From Nitrospira sp. (lineage in GTDB: Bacteria; Nitrospirota; Nitrospiria; Nitrospirales; Nitrospiraceae), in contig VGXE01000011.1 in the NCBI GenBank assembly GCA_016873455.1, forward strand, positions 1 to 54,998: 54,998 nucleotides of DNA, given 5' to 3'. The notes under the pieces are model-generated. The model was given only the letters and a program-made list of their open reading frames with translations. It had not been told where the DNA came from and ran no database searches. Positions 1 through 7,593 of this stretch are shown piece by piece. Positions within the stretch are counted from its first letter, which is position 1; the number at the start of each line of letters is the position of its first letter. The position numbers and the translations under genes were made by a program.

Positions 1-157
1 GGCGGCCCGACAGCGGGCGATACCCGAGGCGGACGCTCCCGGCCTAGCGAATTTCCAGCAGAGTACCTGTGTTGCTCCATTCAGAAACAGAGTTCTTCGT
101 GTAAACGTGAATTAATCAGACCTTCCTTAAACACTAAACATTCAAAATTGAGATGCT

Positions 158-1186
158 ATGAAAGCCGTGGTCTTCAGAGAGCATGGGGGGCCAGAACAGC
201 TTGTCTATGTAGACGTTCCGAATCCGGTGATTGGACCGGGTGAGGTGCTGATTCGCGTCAAGGCCTGTGCGCTCAACCATCTGGACATTTGGATCAGGCA
301 GGGGAATCCCTCGTATCCCATTCCGCTCCCACACATTTCAGGTTCTGATATCGCGGGAGTCGTGGAGGAAGTCGGGGGTCAGGTGGAGGGGGTGACTGTC
401 GGAGACCGTGTAGTGGTTTCGCCAGGTGTGAGTTGCTGGCGCTGTGAATTTTGCCTGGCCGGTCGTGACAATTTGTGCCAATCCTATTCATTGATTGGGG
501 CAAAGCTGCATGGTGGATACGCTGAATATGTGAGAGTTCCATTCAGGAATGTGTTGCCGATGCCGGAGAATCTCTCCTTCGAACAGGCTGCGGCGTTTCC
601 GCTTGTGTCGGTGACGGCGTCACACATGCTGTTTGCCCTGGCGGGGGTTCAGCATGGAGAAACCGTACTAATCATGGGAGCAGGCAGCGGCGTTGGAAGC
701 ATGGCCGTTCAGTTGGCCAAACTGGCCGGAGCACGGGTTCTCACGACAGTCGGAAGCGATGACAAGATTCCCAAAGCGGTGATTCTTGGTGCTGATGCGG
801 TGATCAACCATGCCAAGGAGAAAGTCGCTGACCGGGTGAAGTTGCTGACCGAAGGGAGAGGGGTTGATGTGGTGATTGAACACATCGGCCCGGAGGTCTG
901 GGATACCTGCCTCCGCTCGCTGACCAGAGGCGGCAGGCTGATCACCTGTGGCGCGACAACCGGTGCAGCAGTGCAATTAGATCTCCGCTATGTCTATTCC
1001 CGCCAACTCACTGTCAAAGGTTCCTACATGGGCACCCGTGCCGAATTGGTCAAAGCCGTAGAACTGATGGGTCAGAAACGGCTGATCGCCGTGATTGAAC
1101 GAACCTATCCGTTATCGGATGCTCGGGCGGCGCAAGAGCGGATGTTGAGCCGGAAGTTTTTCGGCAAGATAGTGCTGGTGTGCTAG
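158..1186 (+). CDS. Zinc-type alcohol dehydrogenase / quinone oxidoreductase
   Basis: A 342-residue medium-chain dehydrogenase/reductase, complete and of normal length. The N-terminal GroES-like domain carries the structural zinc Cys cluster (CWRCEFC followed by a fourth Cys eight residues on, about residues 88-102). The central Rossmann part has the NAD(P)-binding motif GAGSGVGSMAVQLAK near residue 170, and the C-terminal VxGSYMGTRAEL segment is typical of quinone oxidoreductase/crotonyl-CoA reductase relatives. Family knowledge supports a soluble NAD(P)H-dependent redox enzyme; the substrate cannot be read from sequence. It stands alone: the next gene starts 150 bp downstream with its own ribosome site. 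The first 157 bases of the window hold no gene I can support. Confidence 0.9.
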   Translation: MKAVVFREHGGPEQLVYVDVPNPVIGPGEVLIRVKACALNHLDIWIRQGNPSYPIPLPHISGSDIAGVVEEVGGQVEGVTVGDRVVVSPGVSCWRCEFCLAGRDNLCQSYSLIGAKLHGGYAEYVRVPFRNVLPMPENLSFEQAAAFPLVSVTASHMLFALAGVQHGETVLIMGAGSGVGSMAVQLAKLAGARVLTTVGSDDKIPKAVILGADAVINHAKEKVADRVKLLTEGRGVDVVIEHIGPEVWDTCLRSLTRGGRLITCGATTGAAVQLDLRYVYSRQLTVKGSYMGTRAELVKAVELMGQKRLIAVIERTYPLSDARAAQERMLSRKFFGKIVLVC

Positions 1187-1336
1187 ACACGTGCCGACTC
1201 TTCTCACAACAGCTGACGGCTGTTCCCTCCCTGCCTCTTTTGAGCCTCCTGTCATTCTGTGTTAGGCTGAATCGATTCGGAATGAGCGTGGCCGGCGTTC
1301 TTTCGTCTCAGTCATGCCAACTTCAAGGAGGAAGCC

Positions 1337-1771
1337 ATGTCGACTGTTGCGCAGATCATGACCAAGCGTCCGAAATCTGTGGGGCCGAAATCCTCGGTAG
1401 CTGCTGTGGCCAAAGAGATGCGTCAGGCACGAGTTGGTTCGTTGTTGGTCAAACGGGGAACAGCCTTTGTCGGGATTGTGACGGATACTGACGTCGTCCG
1501 ACGAGCCGTGGCAAGCGGAAAGCCGCTGGGCAAGTTGACCGTGGAGAAAATCATGACCACCCCAGTCTGTACCATCGAGGGGAATGAGTCGGTCGACGAG
1601 GCGCAAGACATGATGGCCGAGCTGGGCGTACGCCACCTTGGCGTGACGAAAGGCGGAGCTGTCGTCGGGATCATCTCCGTACGCGACCTCTTGGTGCACT
1701 ACAAGCGCCGCGCGCATACGAAGATCGCAGAAGAGGTGACCTACGAAGAACCGAAGATCACGCAGGACTAA
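1337..1771 (+). CDS. CBS domain pair protein
   Basis: A 144-residue protein made almost entirely of two CBS domains (about residues 8-60 and 70-125). Each starts with a typical sequence (IMTKRPKSV, then IMTTPVCTI) and ends with GIVTDTDVV or GIISVRDLL. Stand-alone CBS pairs bind adenosine nucleotides and usually act as energy or redox sensors on partner proteins; the partner is not evident here. The start is well set by a strong AAGGAGG six bases before the ATG. The gene converges on the moaB-like gene, separated by a palindromic repeat. Confidence 0.9.
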   Translation: MSTVAQIMTKRPKSVGPKSSVAAVAKEMRQARVGSLLVKRGTAFVGIVTDTDVVRRAVASGKPLGKLTVEKIMTTPVCTIEGNESVDEAQDMMAELGVRHLGVTKGGAVVGIISVRDLLVHYKRRAHTKIAEEVTYEEPKITQD

Positions 1772-1776
1772 TTTCT

Positions 1777-1848
1777 AGGACTGAGGGCCGAGGACTCAGG
1801 ACTAAGCGCCGAGCCTCTAGGTCCTTAGCACTCAGTCCTCAGTCCTGT
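1777..1848. repeat. Palindromic CTCAGTCCT-type intergenic repeat
   Basis: Lies between two convergent stop codons. The left arm AGGACTGAG (1777-1785) is complementary to CTCAGTCCT at 1831-1839 and again at 1838-1846; AGGACTAAG/CTTAG words lie inside. The fold could end transcription from both sides, but there is no clear U-run. The same word returns at 5054-5095 and 12140-12165, so it is a dispersed element. Confidence 0.7.
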
Positions 1849-2355
1849 TCATTTGGTGAGCTGCTGAACCAGATGGCCAAGTTCCGGGAGAATCAGCTTC
1901 TCCATCCCCAGTCTGACGGCGTGTTCGGAGCCGGGGAGAGAAAAGATCACTCGGCCGCTAATGGTCCCAGCCGTGGCGCGCGTCATGATGGCGGCTGAGC
2001 CGATCTCCTGATAGGACAGCATGCGGAAGAGTTGGCCGAACCCCTCCAGCCGCTTTTCGAGCATGGCATCCACGGATTCAAAGGTTGAATCCCGTTTCGC
2101 AATGCCGGTTCCCCCACTCATAATGATGACCTGAACCGCCGGATTGATCGTATCGAGGGCGATCTGCAGTTGAAGGCGTGAGGGGTCGTCTTTGACCACG
2201 TGGTACGACGCCACGGAGTGCCCCTGTTCTTTCAGTAACCGCTGGATCAGCTGCCCGCTGACATCGCTCTCAGCTGTCCGTGTGTCGCTGCAGGTGATGA
2301 CGGCGCACCCAATGGACTTGGGGGCGGCAGACTTGTGCTCATCGTGCGTGTTCAT
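1849..2355 (-). CDS. moaB: MoaB/MogA family molybdenum cofactor protein
   Basis: A 168-residue member of the MoaB/Mog family, which adenylylates molybdopterin before molybdenum insertion. Visible family marks are the opening AVITCSDTR, the central SGGTG loop with its downstream RDSTFE, and the C-terminal segment MTRATAGTISGRVIFSLPGS that binds the pterin. Length matches the single-domain MoaB type rather than MoeA. It is the last gene of a minus-strand run following the ferredoxin gene by 84 bp, with a palindromic repeat between. MoaB and MogA cannot be separated confidently by eye. Confidence 0.88.
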   Translation of the reverse strand: MNTHDEHKSAAPKSIGCAVITCSDTRTAESDVSGQLIQRLLKEQGHSVASYHVVKDDPSRLQLQIALDTINPAVQVIIMSGGTGIAKRDSTFESVDAMLEKRLEGFGQLFRMLSYQEIGSAAIMTRATAGTISGRVIFSLPGSEHAVRLGMEKLILPELGHLVQQLTK

Positions 2356-2375
2356 AAAAAATCCGCTTTCAGCTT

Positions 2376-2420
2376 ACCGCTGTCAGCCCTCAGCTCGCTC
2401 AGAGCCTGACTGCTGACAGC
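2376..2420. repeat. GCTGACAG-type inverted repeat
   Basis: CTGTCAGC (2380-2387) pairs with GCTGACAG (2412-2419), with flanking CAGC/GCTC words. It sits in the gap between the ferredoxin and moaB-like genes. The same stem word occurs in the helicase intergenic repeat at 37686-37751, suggesting one dispersed repeat family. Confidence 0.55.
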
Positions 2421-2439
2421 CGGAAGCGCATTGAGATAG

Positions 2440-2766
2440 CTATTTCCACACCCCATCCGGGTTCAGCTTGGCCGGTGGTGTGCCCTTCCCCACGTGTTCA
2501 TCGAGGATGGTGGCCACATCCGCTTCTGTCACTTTGGAGTACCAGGTATTATCCGGATAGACGACGACGGTCGGCCCCTGTTCGCAGGGTCCCAGACACC
2601 CCGTTGCACTGACCAGCACTTGGCCTGGTGGAACCGCCCGCTGCATCAATCCCATATTAAAGGCCATCAGCAGTTGCGCGGCTCCCGCAGAGCCACACGA
2701 GGGCTTGGGATGGCCCGGAGGCCGAGAATTCGTGCACACGAGAATGTGATATTTTGGTTTTGGCAT
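2440..2766 (-). CDS. Thioredoxin-like [2Fe-2S] ferredoxin
   Basis: A 108-residue protein of the thioredoxin-fold 2Fe-2S ferredoxin family. Four Cys ligands sit in the expected pattern: Cys11 and Cys24 in the first loop (CTNSRPPGHPKPSC) and Cys57 and Cys61 in CLGPC. The segments LVSATGCLGPCEQGP and VVYPDNTWYSKVT are typical of the family. Such proteins are soluble electron carriers, often linked to hydrogenase, formate dehydrogenase or nitrogenase systems; no such partner is adjacent here. The start is supported by GAGGAG upstream. A nested palindrome lies just upstream of the gene. Confidence 0.9.
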   Translation of the reverse strand: MPKPKYHILVCTNSRPPGHPKPSCGSAGAAQLLMAFNMGLMQRAVPPGQVLVSATGCLGPCEQGPTVVVYPDNTWYSKVTEADVATILDEHVGKGTPPAKLNPDGVWK

Positions 2767-2810
2767 CGAGTTCTCCTCGTTATTAAAAGATAAAGAGCTT
2801 ATCGCGCATG

Positions 2811-2864
2811 GCTTATGGCAGGTGATTGAGGTGAAGATTCCTCAATCCGTTCTGTGCCATAAGC
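2811..2864. repeat. Nested perfect inverted repeat (GCTTATGGCA family)
   Basis: Outer arms GCTTATGGCA (2811-2820) and TGCCATAAGC (2855-2864) are perfectly complementary. Inside them GATTGAGG (2824-2831) and CCTCAATC (2840-2847) form a second perfect stem. Further copies of the word follow at about 2868-2884, and a single arm appears near 4429. It lies between the GGCT-like and ferredoxin genes, both on the minus strand. It may act as an mRNA processing or attenuation hairpin; this is inference. Confidence 0.7.
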
Positions 2865-2898
2865 TATCGGCCATACGCCATATGCCAGCTCCTCCGAA

Positions 2899-3342
2899 TT
2901 ATCGCGGCCGATACGCTTCCCACTGCTGAAGACATTCCTCCGGTAAGGCCCACTGTTTGATTCCCTTCAGGACCCAATCCAGATAGTGATCCTTGGGCTT
3001 GAACTTACCAATGGGATTGGCTGCGTATGTCGTCACCAGTTCTTTCTCACCGGTAGTCGTCACTACATTGACTTGCAGATGTCGGTAGGCACCTTGGGGG
3101 ACATCCTGCTCAAACTCATCCATGGTGGTCAGGTCCTCGTCGGTCAGCTCAAAGACACCGCCCCAGACCTGTTCGCCGGGCGACGGGACGATGCTGGCCA
3201 ATCCGCAGCGCCATTGTGACGACCAGCGGCAGAACTTAATGGTATGGTCCGCCAGTGTGGCCAGGTGCAGAAACTTGTGTTCTGGGGCGCGCCGCTTGAG
3301 CTGGGTAGGGTTGAGCTGATCAGCGTATAAAAAAAACTTCAT
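2899..3342 (-). CDS. Gamma-glutamylcyclotransferase-like protein
   Basis: A 147-residue protein with the small beta-barrel GGCT-like (BtrG/AIG2) fold. The usual opening YGSNL is represented by LYADQLN, followed by HTIKFCRWSSQWRCGLASIVPSPGEQVWGGVFELTDEDLTTMDEFE in two recognisable blocks (substrate loop, then the GVxFELTDEDL..LD.FE motif containing the catalytic Glu). Family members release 5-oxoproline from gamma-glutamyl compounds, but many bacterial homologues are uncharacterised. It is preceded by a small hypothetical gene with only a 9 bp gap, suggesting co-transcription. Confidence 0.75.
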   Translation of the reverse strand: MKFFLYADQLNPTQLKRRAPEHKFLHLATLADHTIKFCRWSSQWRCGLASIVPSPGEQVWGGVFELTDEDLTTMDEFEQDVPQGAYRHLQVNVVTTTGEKELVTTYAANPIGKFKPKDHYLDWVLKGIKQWALPEECLQQWEAYRPR

Positions 3343-3351
3343 CCGTGAAGC

Positions 3352-3537
3352 TCATAGCAACTCGATCGTGTACGCGTGACGGACTACTTCTAGCACATCG
3401 CCTTTTAGACAGACAAGCGGTGGCCTCTTGTTCTCGTCCGTTGACAGAGGATGATCGCCCTTCCTAAGATGCCGACGGGCTACCGTCGTGTCCTGCAACC
3501 CAACCGGGCCAAGGATCTGATGTTGATATGGCGGCAT
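3352..3537 (-). CDS. Small conserved-looking hypothetical protein
   Basis: I do not recognise a family. The 61-residue product (starting MPPYQHQILG) is basic and has no membrane segment or signal peptide. It is kept because it ends 9 bp before the GGCT-like gene on the same strand, with no other gene on this stretch, and its sequence is not low complexity. A longer start at 3609 would overlap the divergent gene at 3569, so the internal ATG at 3537 is preferred, although no clear ribosome site is seen. Confidence 0.5.
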   Translation of the reverse strand: MPPYQHQILGPVGLQDTTVARRHLRKGDHPLSTDENKRPPLVCLKGDVLEVVRHAYTIELL

Positions 3538-3568
3538 CGCTGAAGTACTTATGACGGCGTGAGGTCTT

Positions 3569-4015
3569 GTGGTTCGAGTTCTCCAAATCGTTGCACTGTC
3601 CATCCTCATCCTTGGCGGGCTGTATTACACGTGGACTGGTTTGCCGAGAGTCAAGCCGGCGACCATGGACACACGAGAGGCCGAAGCGCTGATGTTGGTA
3701 CAATCCACCCCTGCGATTGGAGCCGCCACAATTCTCGATGCGATGAACGAACATGTGCGGTCGATGAAGGATCGCGGGCAGGGCGTGCGGCTCGGCGACT
3801 GGCGAGTGACGCACGTCGAAGGCGACATCTACGAGATTCGTGTACAGCTACGAGATCAAAGCGTCCGAGGTCAGTGGTTCGAGCGGGAATACATCTGGCA
3901 TGCCCATCTGGGCCGTAAAAAAGTCAACGCAGCGTCGCTCCCTGCCGATGGTGTGACACCGAAAGAGCCTGACTCAGAACCGCCGAATGTCCCAGGAGTT
4001 CCTGGGCTCAGCTGA
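3569..4015 (+). CDS. Membrane-anchored hypothetical protein
   Basis: A 148-residue protein with a GTG start. Residues 4-22 (LQIVALSILILGGLYYTW) form one transmembrane helix, most likely an N-terminal anchor; the rest is a soluble domain with alternating beta-like segments (VTHVEGDIYEIRVQLRD) and a Pro/Glu-rich tail. No enzymatic motif is visible and I do not recognise the family. It faces the minus-strand group on one side and converges with the Rieske gene, only 5 bp away, on the other. Confidence 0.65.
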   Translation: MVRVLQIVALSILILGGLYYTWTGLPRVKPATMDTREAEALMLVQSTPAIGAATILDAMNEHVRSMKDRGQGVRLGDWRVTHVEGDIYEIRVQLRDQSVRGQWFEREYIWHAHLGRKKVNAASLPADGVTPKEPDSEPPNVPGVPGLS

Positions 4016-4020
4016 TATGA

Positions 4021-4347
4021 TCACGGCGCAAGCAGGCCTGGCGGGAGGGCGACCTGAACGTGCTCATCCTCGATCCGCACTTGGCAGCACGGCGCTTCAA
4101 AATTCGGGTTGCCCTCTCGTTGACCGGACACCACACTGAATTTCCAGCCGTGCCACGGACATTCGACGACGGTCCCCGTCAGTTTTCCTTCACCCAGCGG
4201 CCCGCCGGCATGCGGACAGGCATTATCGATGGCGTAAAACGTTCCATCGACGTTGAAGAGGGCAATCCAGACCCCATGAACCTCCACGGTTCGTCCCGTT
4301 CCTGGCGGAATGTCGCGTGCATGAGCCACGGTCACAAACTCAGTCAT
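4021..4347 (-). CDS. Rieske [2Fe-2S] ferredoxin-type protein
   Basis: A 108-residue single-domain Rieske protein. The cluster ligands are Cys44/His46 in CPHAGG and Cys63/His66 in CPWHGWKF. This size and motif spacing fit the small ferredoxin subunit of non-haem iron oxygenases or NirD-like proteins; no signal peptide is present, so it is not the bc1-type Rieske subunit. The ATG at 4347 is preferred to the one directly upstream at 4350. No oxygenase gene is adjacent, so its redox partner is unknown. Confidence 0.9.
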   Translation of the reverse strand: MTEFVTVAHARDIPPGTGRTVEVHGVWIALFNVDGTFYAIDNACPHAGGPLGEGKLTGTVVECPWHGWKFSVVSGQREGNPNFEAPCCQVRIEDEHVQVALPPGLLAP

Positions 4348-4508
4348 CAACCGGTACCTCCCATGTGTCGTACTGCGCGCTGATCGCTCAGAGCCGCCCG
4401 CTTGCTTGATTTCAGGAAAGGCTTATGGCATAGACATACCAGAGCATGTTCCGGCACACCAGACGGTCTCCTCTCGTATGGAGGCGCGGTTGGATATGAG
4501 GCCTTCGC

Positions 4509-5054
4509 ATGGAAATGACTCTCCTCCTCAATTCGACCTATGAACCTCTCCGGGTCGTTCATTGGCAAAAAGCGATCGCGCTCCTCTGGCAAGGCAAAGT
4601 TGAAGTTCTCGAAGTCTACGACCGTGAGATTCACGGGATCTCCCTGACGATCAAGCTCCCGGCGGTCATGCGGCTGCTGAAGCTGGTGCGCCTGAAGGAC
4701 AGCCACCGCGCAGTCAAGTTTTCCCGCATCAATATTTTCACGCGAGACGGGTACACCTGCCAGTATTGCAATCATCGGTTCCGGACGGAAGAACTGACGT
4801 TTGATCACGTGGTGCCCATTGCGAAGGGGGGAAGGAAGACGTGGGAAAATATTGTGACCGCCTGTTGGCGGTGTAACAACAAGAAAAGTGGCCGTACACC
4901 GGATGAAGCAGGGATGAGATTGAAGAAACGTCCGGTGAAGCCACGGTGGAGTCCCGTCATTACGATCACCATCGGTATCCGCAATACGCCGGAGAGTTGG
5001 CGAGATTACCTCTACTGGAACATGGAACTGGATGCGGATCCGGCGGAAACATAA
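4509..5054 (+). CDS. HNH endonuclease
   Basis: A 181-residue protein with an HNH/zinc-finger nuclease domain in its second half. It shows the paired CxxC ligands (YTCQYC and ACWRCNNKK), the catalytic region FDHVVPIAKGG and the Asn of WENIVTACWRC. The N-terminal 80 residues (LLNSTYEPLRVVHWQKAIALLWQGKVEVLE) are typical of a large chromosomal family of stand-alone HNH proteins found in many phyla; they are not obviously phage-borne. Function in the cell is unknown. A CTCAGTCCT-type repeat begins at its stop codon. Confidence 0.88.
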   Translation: MEMTLLLNSTYEPLRVVHWQKAIALLWQGKVEVLEVYDREIHGISLTIKLPAVMRLLKLVRLKDSHRAVKFSRINIFTRDGYTCQYCNHRFRTEELTFDHVVPIAKGGRKTWENIVTACWRCNNKKSGRTPDEAGMRLKKRPVKPRWSPVITITIGIRNTPESWRDYLYWNMELDADPAET

Positions 5055-5095
5055 TACTCAGTGCTGAGTATCGAGTGCTGAGGACTGAGTAGTGG
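5054..5095. repeat. CTCAG-family inverted repeat
   Basis: ATACTCAG (5054-5061) and CTGAGTAT (5064-5071) form a perfect stem with a two-base loop, followed by further CTGAG/GACTGAG words to 5090. It overlaps the HNH stop codon. The rest of the gap to 5308 shows only a possible minus-10 TATTAT near 5200; no gene is seen. Confidence 0.6.
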
Positions 5096-5308
5096 TTCGC
5101 ATCTGATTGTCCCGCCTTCGCATCTTTACAGCTCGGTCGAAGTACTACCCACGAATCTAGCCTAACAGCGTATCAAGACAAGCCTGAAAGACTGGCAGGT
5201 ATTATAGCTATGCCTGGAGGAAAAGGGGAGTGTATGGTTTACGCTCTTCAAAGCGCTGATGTATGATGCGCCAGATCAGCGTGCATGAACGGAGTGGAGG
5301 AAGTTCTC

Positions 5309-5986
5309 ATGGCGGCGAATCCTGGGTTTCCGTTGGTGTTGGATGTGAAGGGGTGGACTGTTTTGGTCGTTGGCGGAGACGAAGAGGCATCCGAGAAAAC
5401 AGAGCGGCTGCTCGCATCCGGTGCGCGGGTCACGGTGATCAGTCCTGCGCTCAACGAACCTTTGCGTGAACTGGCTGCCTCGGGAAAAGTCATTCATCGG
5501 GGGCGCCATTTCCGCGACGCTGATCTTGACCATACGATCCTGGTACTGAATACCATTCGGGGAGATCGCGAGTTTGCCAGACTGTTGCTTGCCAAGGCGA
5601 AGGAGAAGGGTGTCCTCGTGTGGTCAGTGGATTTCCCGGAAGCCTCCAGCGTGACGATGCCGGCCGTAGTGGCGTCCGGTCATGCCCGCGTTGCGGTCAG
5701 TACCAGCGGAGTGGCGCCGGCCTTATCCGGGTTCATGAAAGAGGATCTGGAACGCATTCTGGACGGTGAGTTTGCCGCCTTTGTCGACTGGCTCGGAGAA
5801 TTGCGGGAACAGGCGAAGAAGGACGAGCCGGATGCCGAGAAGCGGCGCGCCTTGTTGCGCGAAGCCTTGGATGGATTCCGTCTCTTGGGCAAAGTGCAGT
5901 ACCCGAAGGTCTGGTTGGACATGCGAGCTGCGAAGGCCTCAGACGTGAAACCCGCTTCGACTCAGCGAGGCGAGCGTGAAACGTAA
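5309..5986 (+). CDS. Precorrin-2 dehydrogenase / sirohydrochlorin ferrochelatase (Met8/CysG-N type)
   Basis: A 225-residue protein matching the N-terminal module of CysG. It oxidises precorrin-2 to sirohydrochlorin and inserts iron to give sirohaem. Visible marks are the opening FPLVLDVKGWTVLVVGGDEEAS with its GG nucleotide-binding turn, the DAD/VLNTIRGD segment, and the central VWSVDFPEASSVTMPAVVASGHARVAVSTSGVAP in which the Asp and the VSTSG..P loop are family-typical. There is no methyltransferase domain, so this is the short form. The start at 5309 follows GGAGG by eight bases. Repeat-like GTGAAACG words overlap the 3' end. Confidence 0.88.
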   Translation: MAANPGFPLVLDVKGWTVLVVGGDEEASEKTERLLASGARVTVISPALNEPLRELAASGKVIHRGRHFRDADLDHTILVLNTIRGDREFARLLLAKAKEKGVLVWSVDFPEASSVTMPAVVASGHARVAVSTSGVAPALSGFMKEDLERILDGEFAAFVDWLGELREQAKKDEPDAEKRRALLREALDGFRLLGKVQYPKVWLDMRAAKASDVKPASTQRGERET

Positions 5987-5998
5987 ATCGTGAAACGA
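5971..5998. repeat. GTGAAACG direct repeat straddling a stop codon
   Basis: GTGAAACG occurs at 5976-5983 and 5990-5997 around the stop codon of the sirohaem gene; CGTGAAACC lies at 5944-5952. Reverse-strand forms (CACGTTTCACC and similar) recur at 30347-30377. I take this as a dispersed short repeat that contributes the C-terminal residues of the upstream protein. Confidence 0.45.
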
Positions 5999-6019
5999 GA
6001 GAGACAGAGAGGAGCGGAT

Positions 6020-6328
6020 ATGGTGCTATTGGAATTCAGCATGTCGCCGTTGGGTAAAGGCGAGAGTGTCGGCAAGTACGTGGCGCGGTCCCTCGACATC
6101 ATCGATAAGAGCGGAGTGTCCTACCGGTTAAATCCCATGGGAACCGTATTGGAAGGGGAGTGGGATGAGGTGATCGGGGTGGTGACGCAGTGTTATCAAC
6201 GGATGAAGAAGGATTGTAATCGGATCTCCTGCACCATCAAGGTGGATTACCGTAAAGGCCATACAGGTCGGCTGCAGAGCAAAGTGGCGAGTGTCGAAAA
6301 AACGCTCAAACGCTCGATCAAACAGTAG
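6020..6328 (+). CDS. MTH1187-family thiamine-binding-like protein
   Basis: A 102-residue ferredoxin-like-fold protein of the MTH1187/YkoF family. Marks: EFSMSPLGKGESVGKYVARSLDIIDKSG at the start, the MGTVLEGEWDEV loop, and ISCTIKVDYRKG near the end. Some family members bind thiamine or related pyrimidines; the role here is not shown. The ATG at 6020 has AGAGAGGAG upstream and gives the canonical MVLLEFSM start, whereas the upstream GTG at 5990 would lie inside the repeat. It follows the sirohaem gene closely and may share its transcript. Confidence 0.85.
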   Translation: MVLLEFSMSPLGKGESVGKYVARSLDIIDKSGVSYRLNPMGTVLEGEWDEVIGVVTQCYQRMKKDCNRISCTIKVDYRKGHTGRLQSKVASVEKTLKRSIKQ

Positions 6329-6381
6329 CGATCTGGAACTCTTGACCTCAACGGCTTCGTGCGAGTCCCGGGTATCGTCGA

Positions 6382-7593
6382 TTAGATCTGTCGAGACAAC
6401 GGCCCTGCGACAAAGGCGCCTGCCTTCATCACTCCTACGATACGGCGCTTATCCAACAGCCAATCGATATGGGCAAGGACGTTGCCTTCGAAGAGGACCA
6501 GATCGGCTTCGTAGCCTCGTGCAATCGTCCCGATCTTGTCCTGCAGGCCAATTAATTTGGCTGCTTCGGCAGTCGACGCGACAATCGCCTCCATCGGTGT
6601 CATGCCCAATGCCACCATGCGTTCAAGTTCCTGCGCATTGTCGCCATGCAAGTTAAATGGGGTCCCGGCATCGGTTCCCATGGCGATCGGCAACCCATGG
6701 CGGTGGGCCAATCTGAAGCTGGCTTGATGCCGTTTCGTCATCGCTTTGGCTTTGTCGAGCGCGCTGTCGGGGATGCCACACCCTCGCCGGCACGCAGCCG
6801 TGGTGGCGAGAGCTGAGAGGGTCGGGACCATATAGACCCCATGTCGTTGGAACAGAGTCGCCGCCTCGTCGTCCATCAGCGTGGCATGCTCGATGGAATG
6901 AACGCCGGCTCGAATGGCCTGTTTCATGCCTGATGCGCCATGTGCATGGGCGGCAACTTTTCTCCCGGCGCGCCGGGCCTCATCGACGGCAGCCTGCAGT
7001 TCCTCCTGCGTCATCTGCGCTTCGTCTGGAGAGGTGCCCGGGGTCAAGACACCGCCGGAGGCAATTACTTTGATGACACCCGCTCCGGCACCGACTTGCG
7101 CCGCGACGGCCTGTCGAACCTGTTCGACGCCTTGGACTTCTTGCCCGATGAACCGCGCGTGGCCTCCGATCATGCAAATGGCCAGGCCGGCCCCCACGAT
7201 GCGAGGTCCCGGTACCACTCCCGCCTCGATGGCCTGCTTGAGGGTGAAGATGGAATGATCCCGCGAGCCGACGTCACGCACCGTCGTAAATCCGGCCTCG
7301 ATCGTCGCTTGCGCATGCTTCGACGATTTCAGTAGGGTATAAAACGGCTGTTCAGACTCGACGGCAGCGACGACATCCGGCTCACTGCCTAAACACAGAT
7401 GGACATGGCAATCGATGAGCCCGGGCATGACCGTCAGCCCACGGCCATCGATCCGTGTGGCACCTTTCGGGATGGTGATCGAGCGGCTCGGACCGGTTGC
7501 CACGACCTGTGAGCCGCGCACGACGATCGTGGCTCGATCTTGCACTGCGCCGGTTCCATCGATGAGACGGGCGTGGTGGATCGCGATCGTCAT
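6382..7593 (-). CDS. Amidohydrolase (imidazolonepropionase/prolidase-like)
   Basis: A 403-residue TIM-barrel metal-dependent hydrolase. Metal ligands are seen in HVH (LIDCHVHLCLG), in VAAHAHG and IEHATLM, and the late Asp in MGTDAGTPF. The small composite beta-sandwich domain is formed by both ends (residues 1-55 and about 350-403, with GYEADLVLFEG). These enzymes cleave cyclic amides or dipeptide-like substrates; substrate is not predictable. The gene overlaps the aminotransferase gene upstream by four bases (ATGA), indicating translational coupling and a shared pathway. Confidence 0.88.
   Translation of the reverse strand: MTIAIHHARLIDGTGAVQDRATIVVRGSQVVATGPSRSITIPKGATRIDGRGLTVMPGLIDCHVHLCLGSEPDVVAAVESEQPFYTLLKSSKHAQATIEAGFTTVRDVGSRDHSIFTLKQAIEAGVVPGPRIVGAGLAICMIGGHARFIGQEVQGVEQVRQAVAAQVGAGAGVIKVIASGGVLTPGTSPDEAQMTQEELQAAVDEARRAGRKVAAHAHGASGMKQAIRAGVHSIEHATLMDDEAATLFQRHGVYMVPTLSALATTAACRRGCGIPDSALDKAKAMTKRHQASFRLAHRHGLPIAMGTDAGTPFNLHGDNAQELERMVALGMTPMEAIVASTAEAAKLIGLQDKIGTIARGYEADLVLFEGNVLAHIDWLLDKRRIVGVMKAGAFVAGPLSRQI

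Noticed and set aside
1777-5095. Possible CRISPR array from the repeated CTCAGTCCT words
   Set aside because: Copies are irregularly spaced, kilobases apart and palindromic, with no spacers or cas genes.
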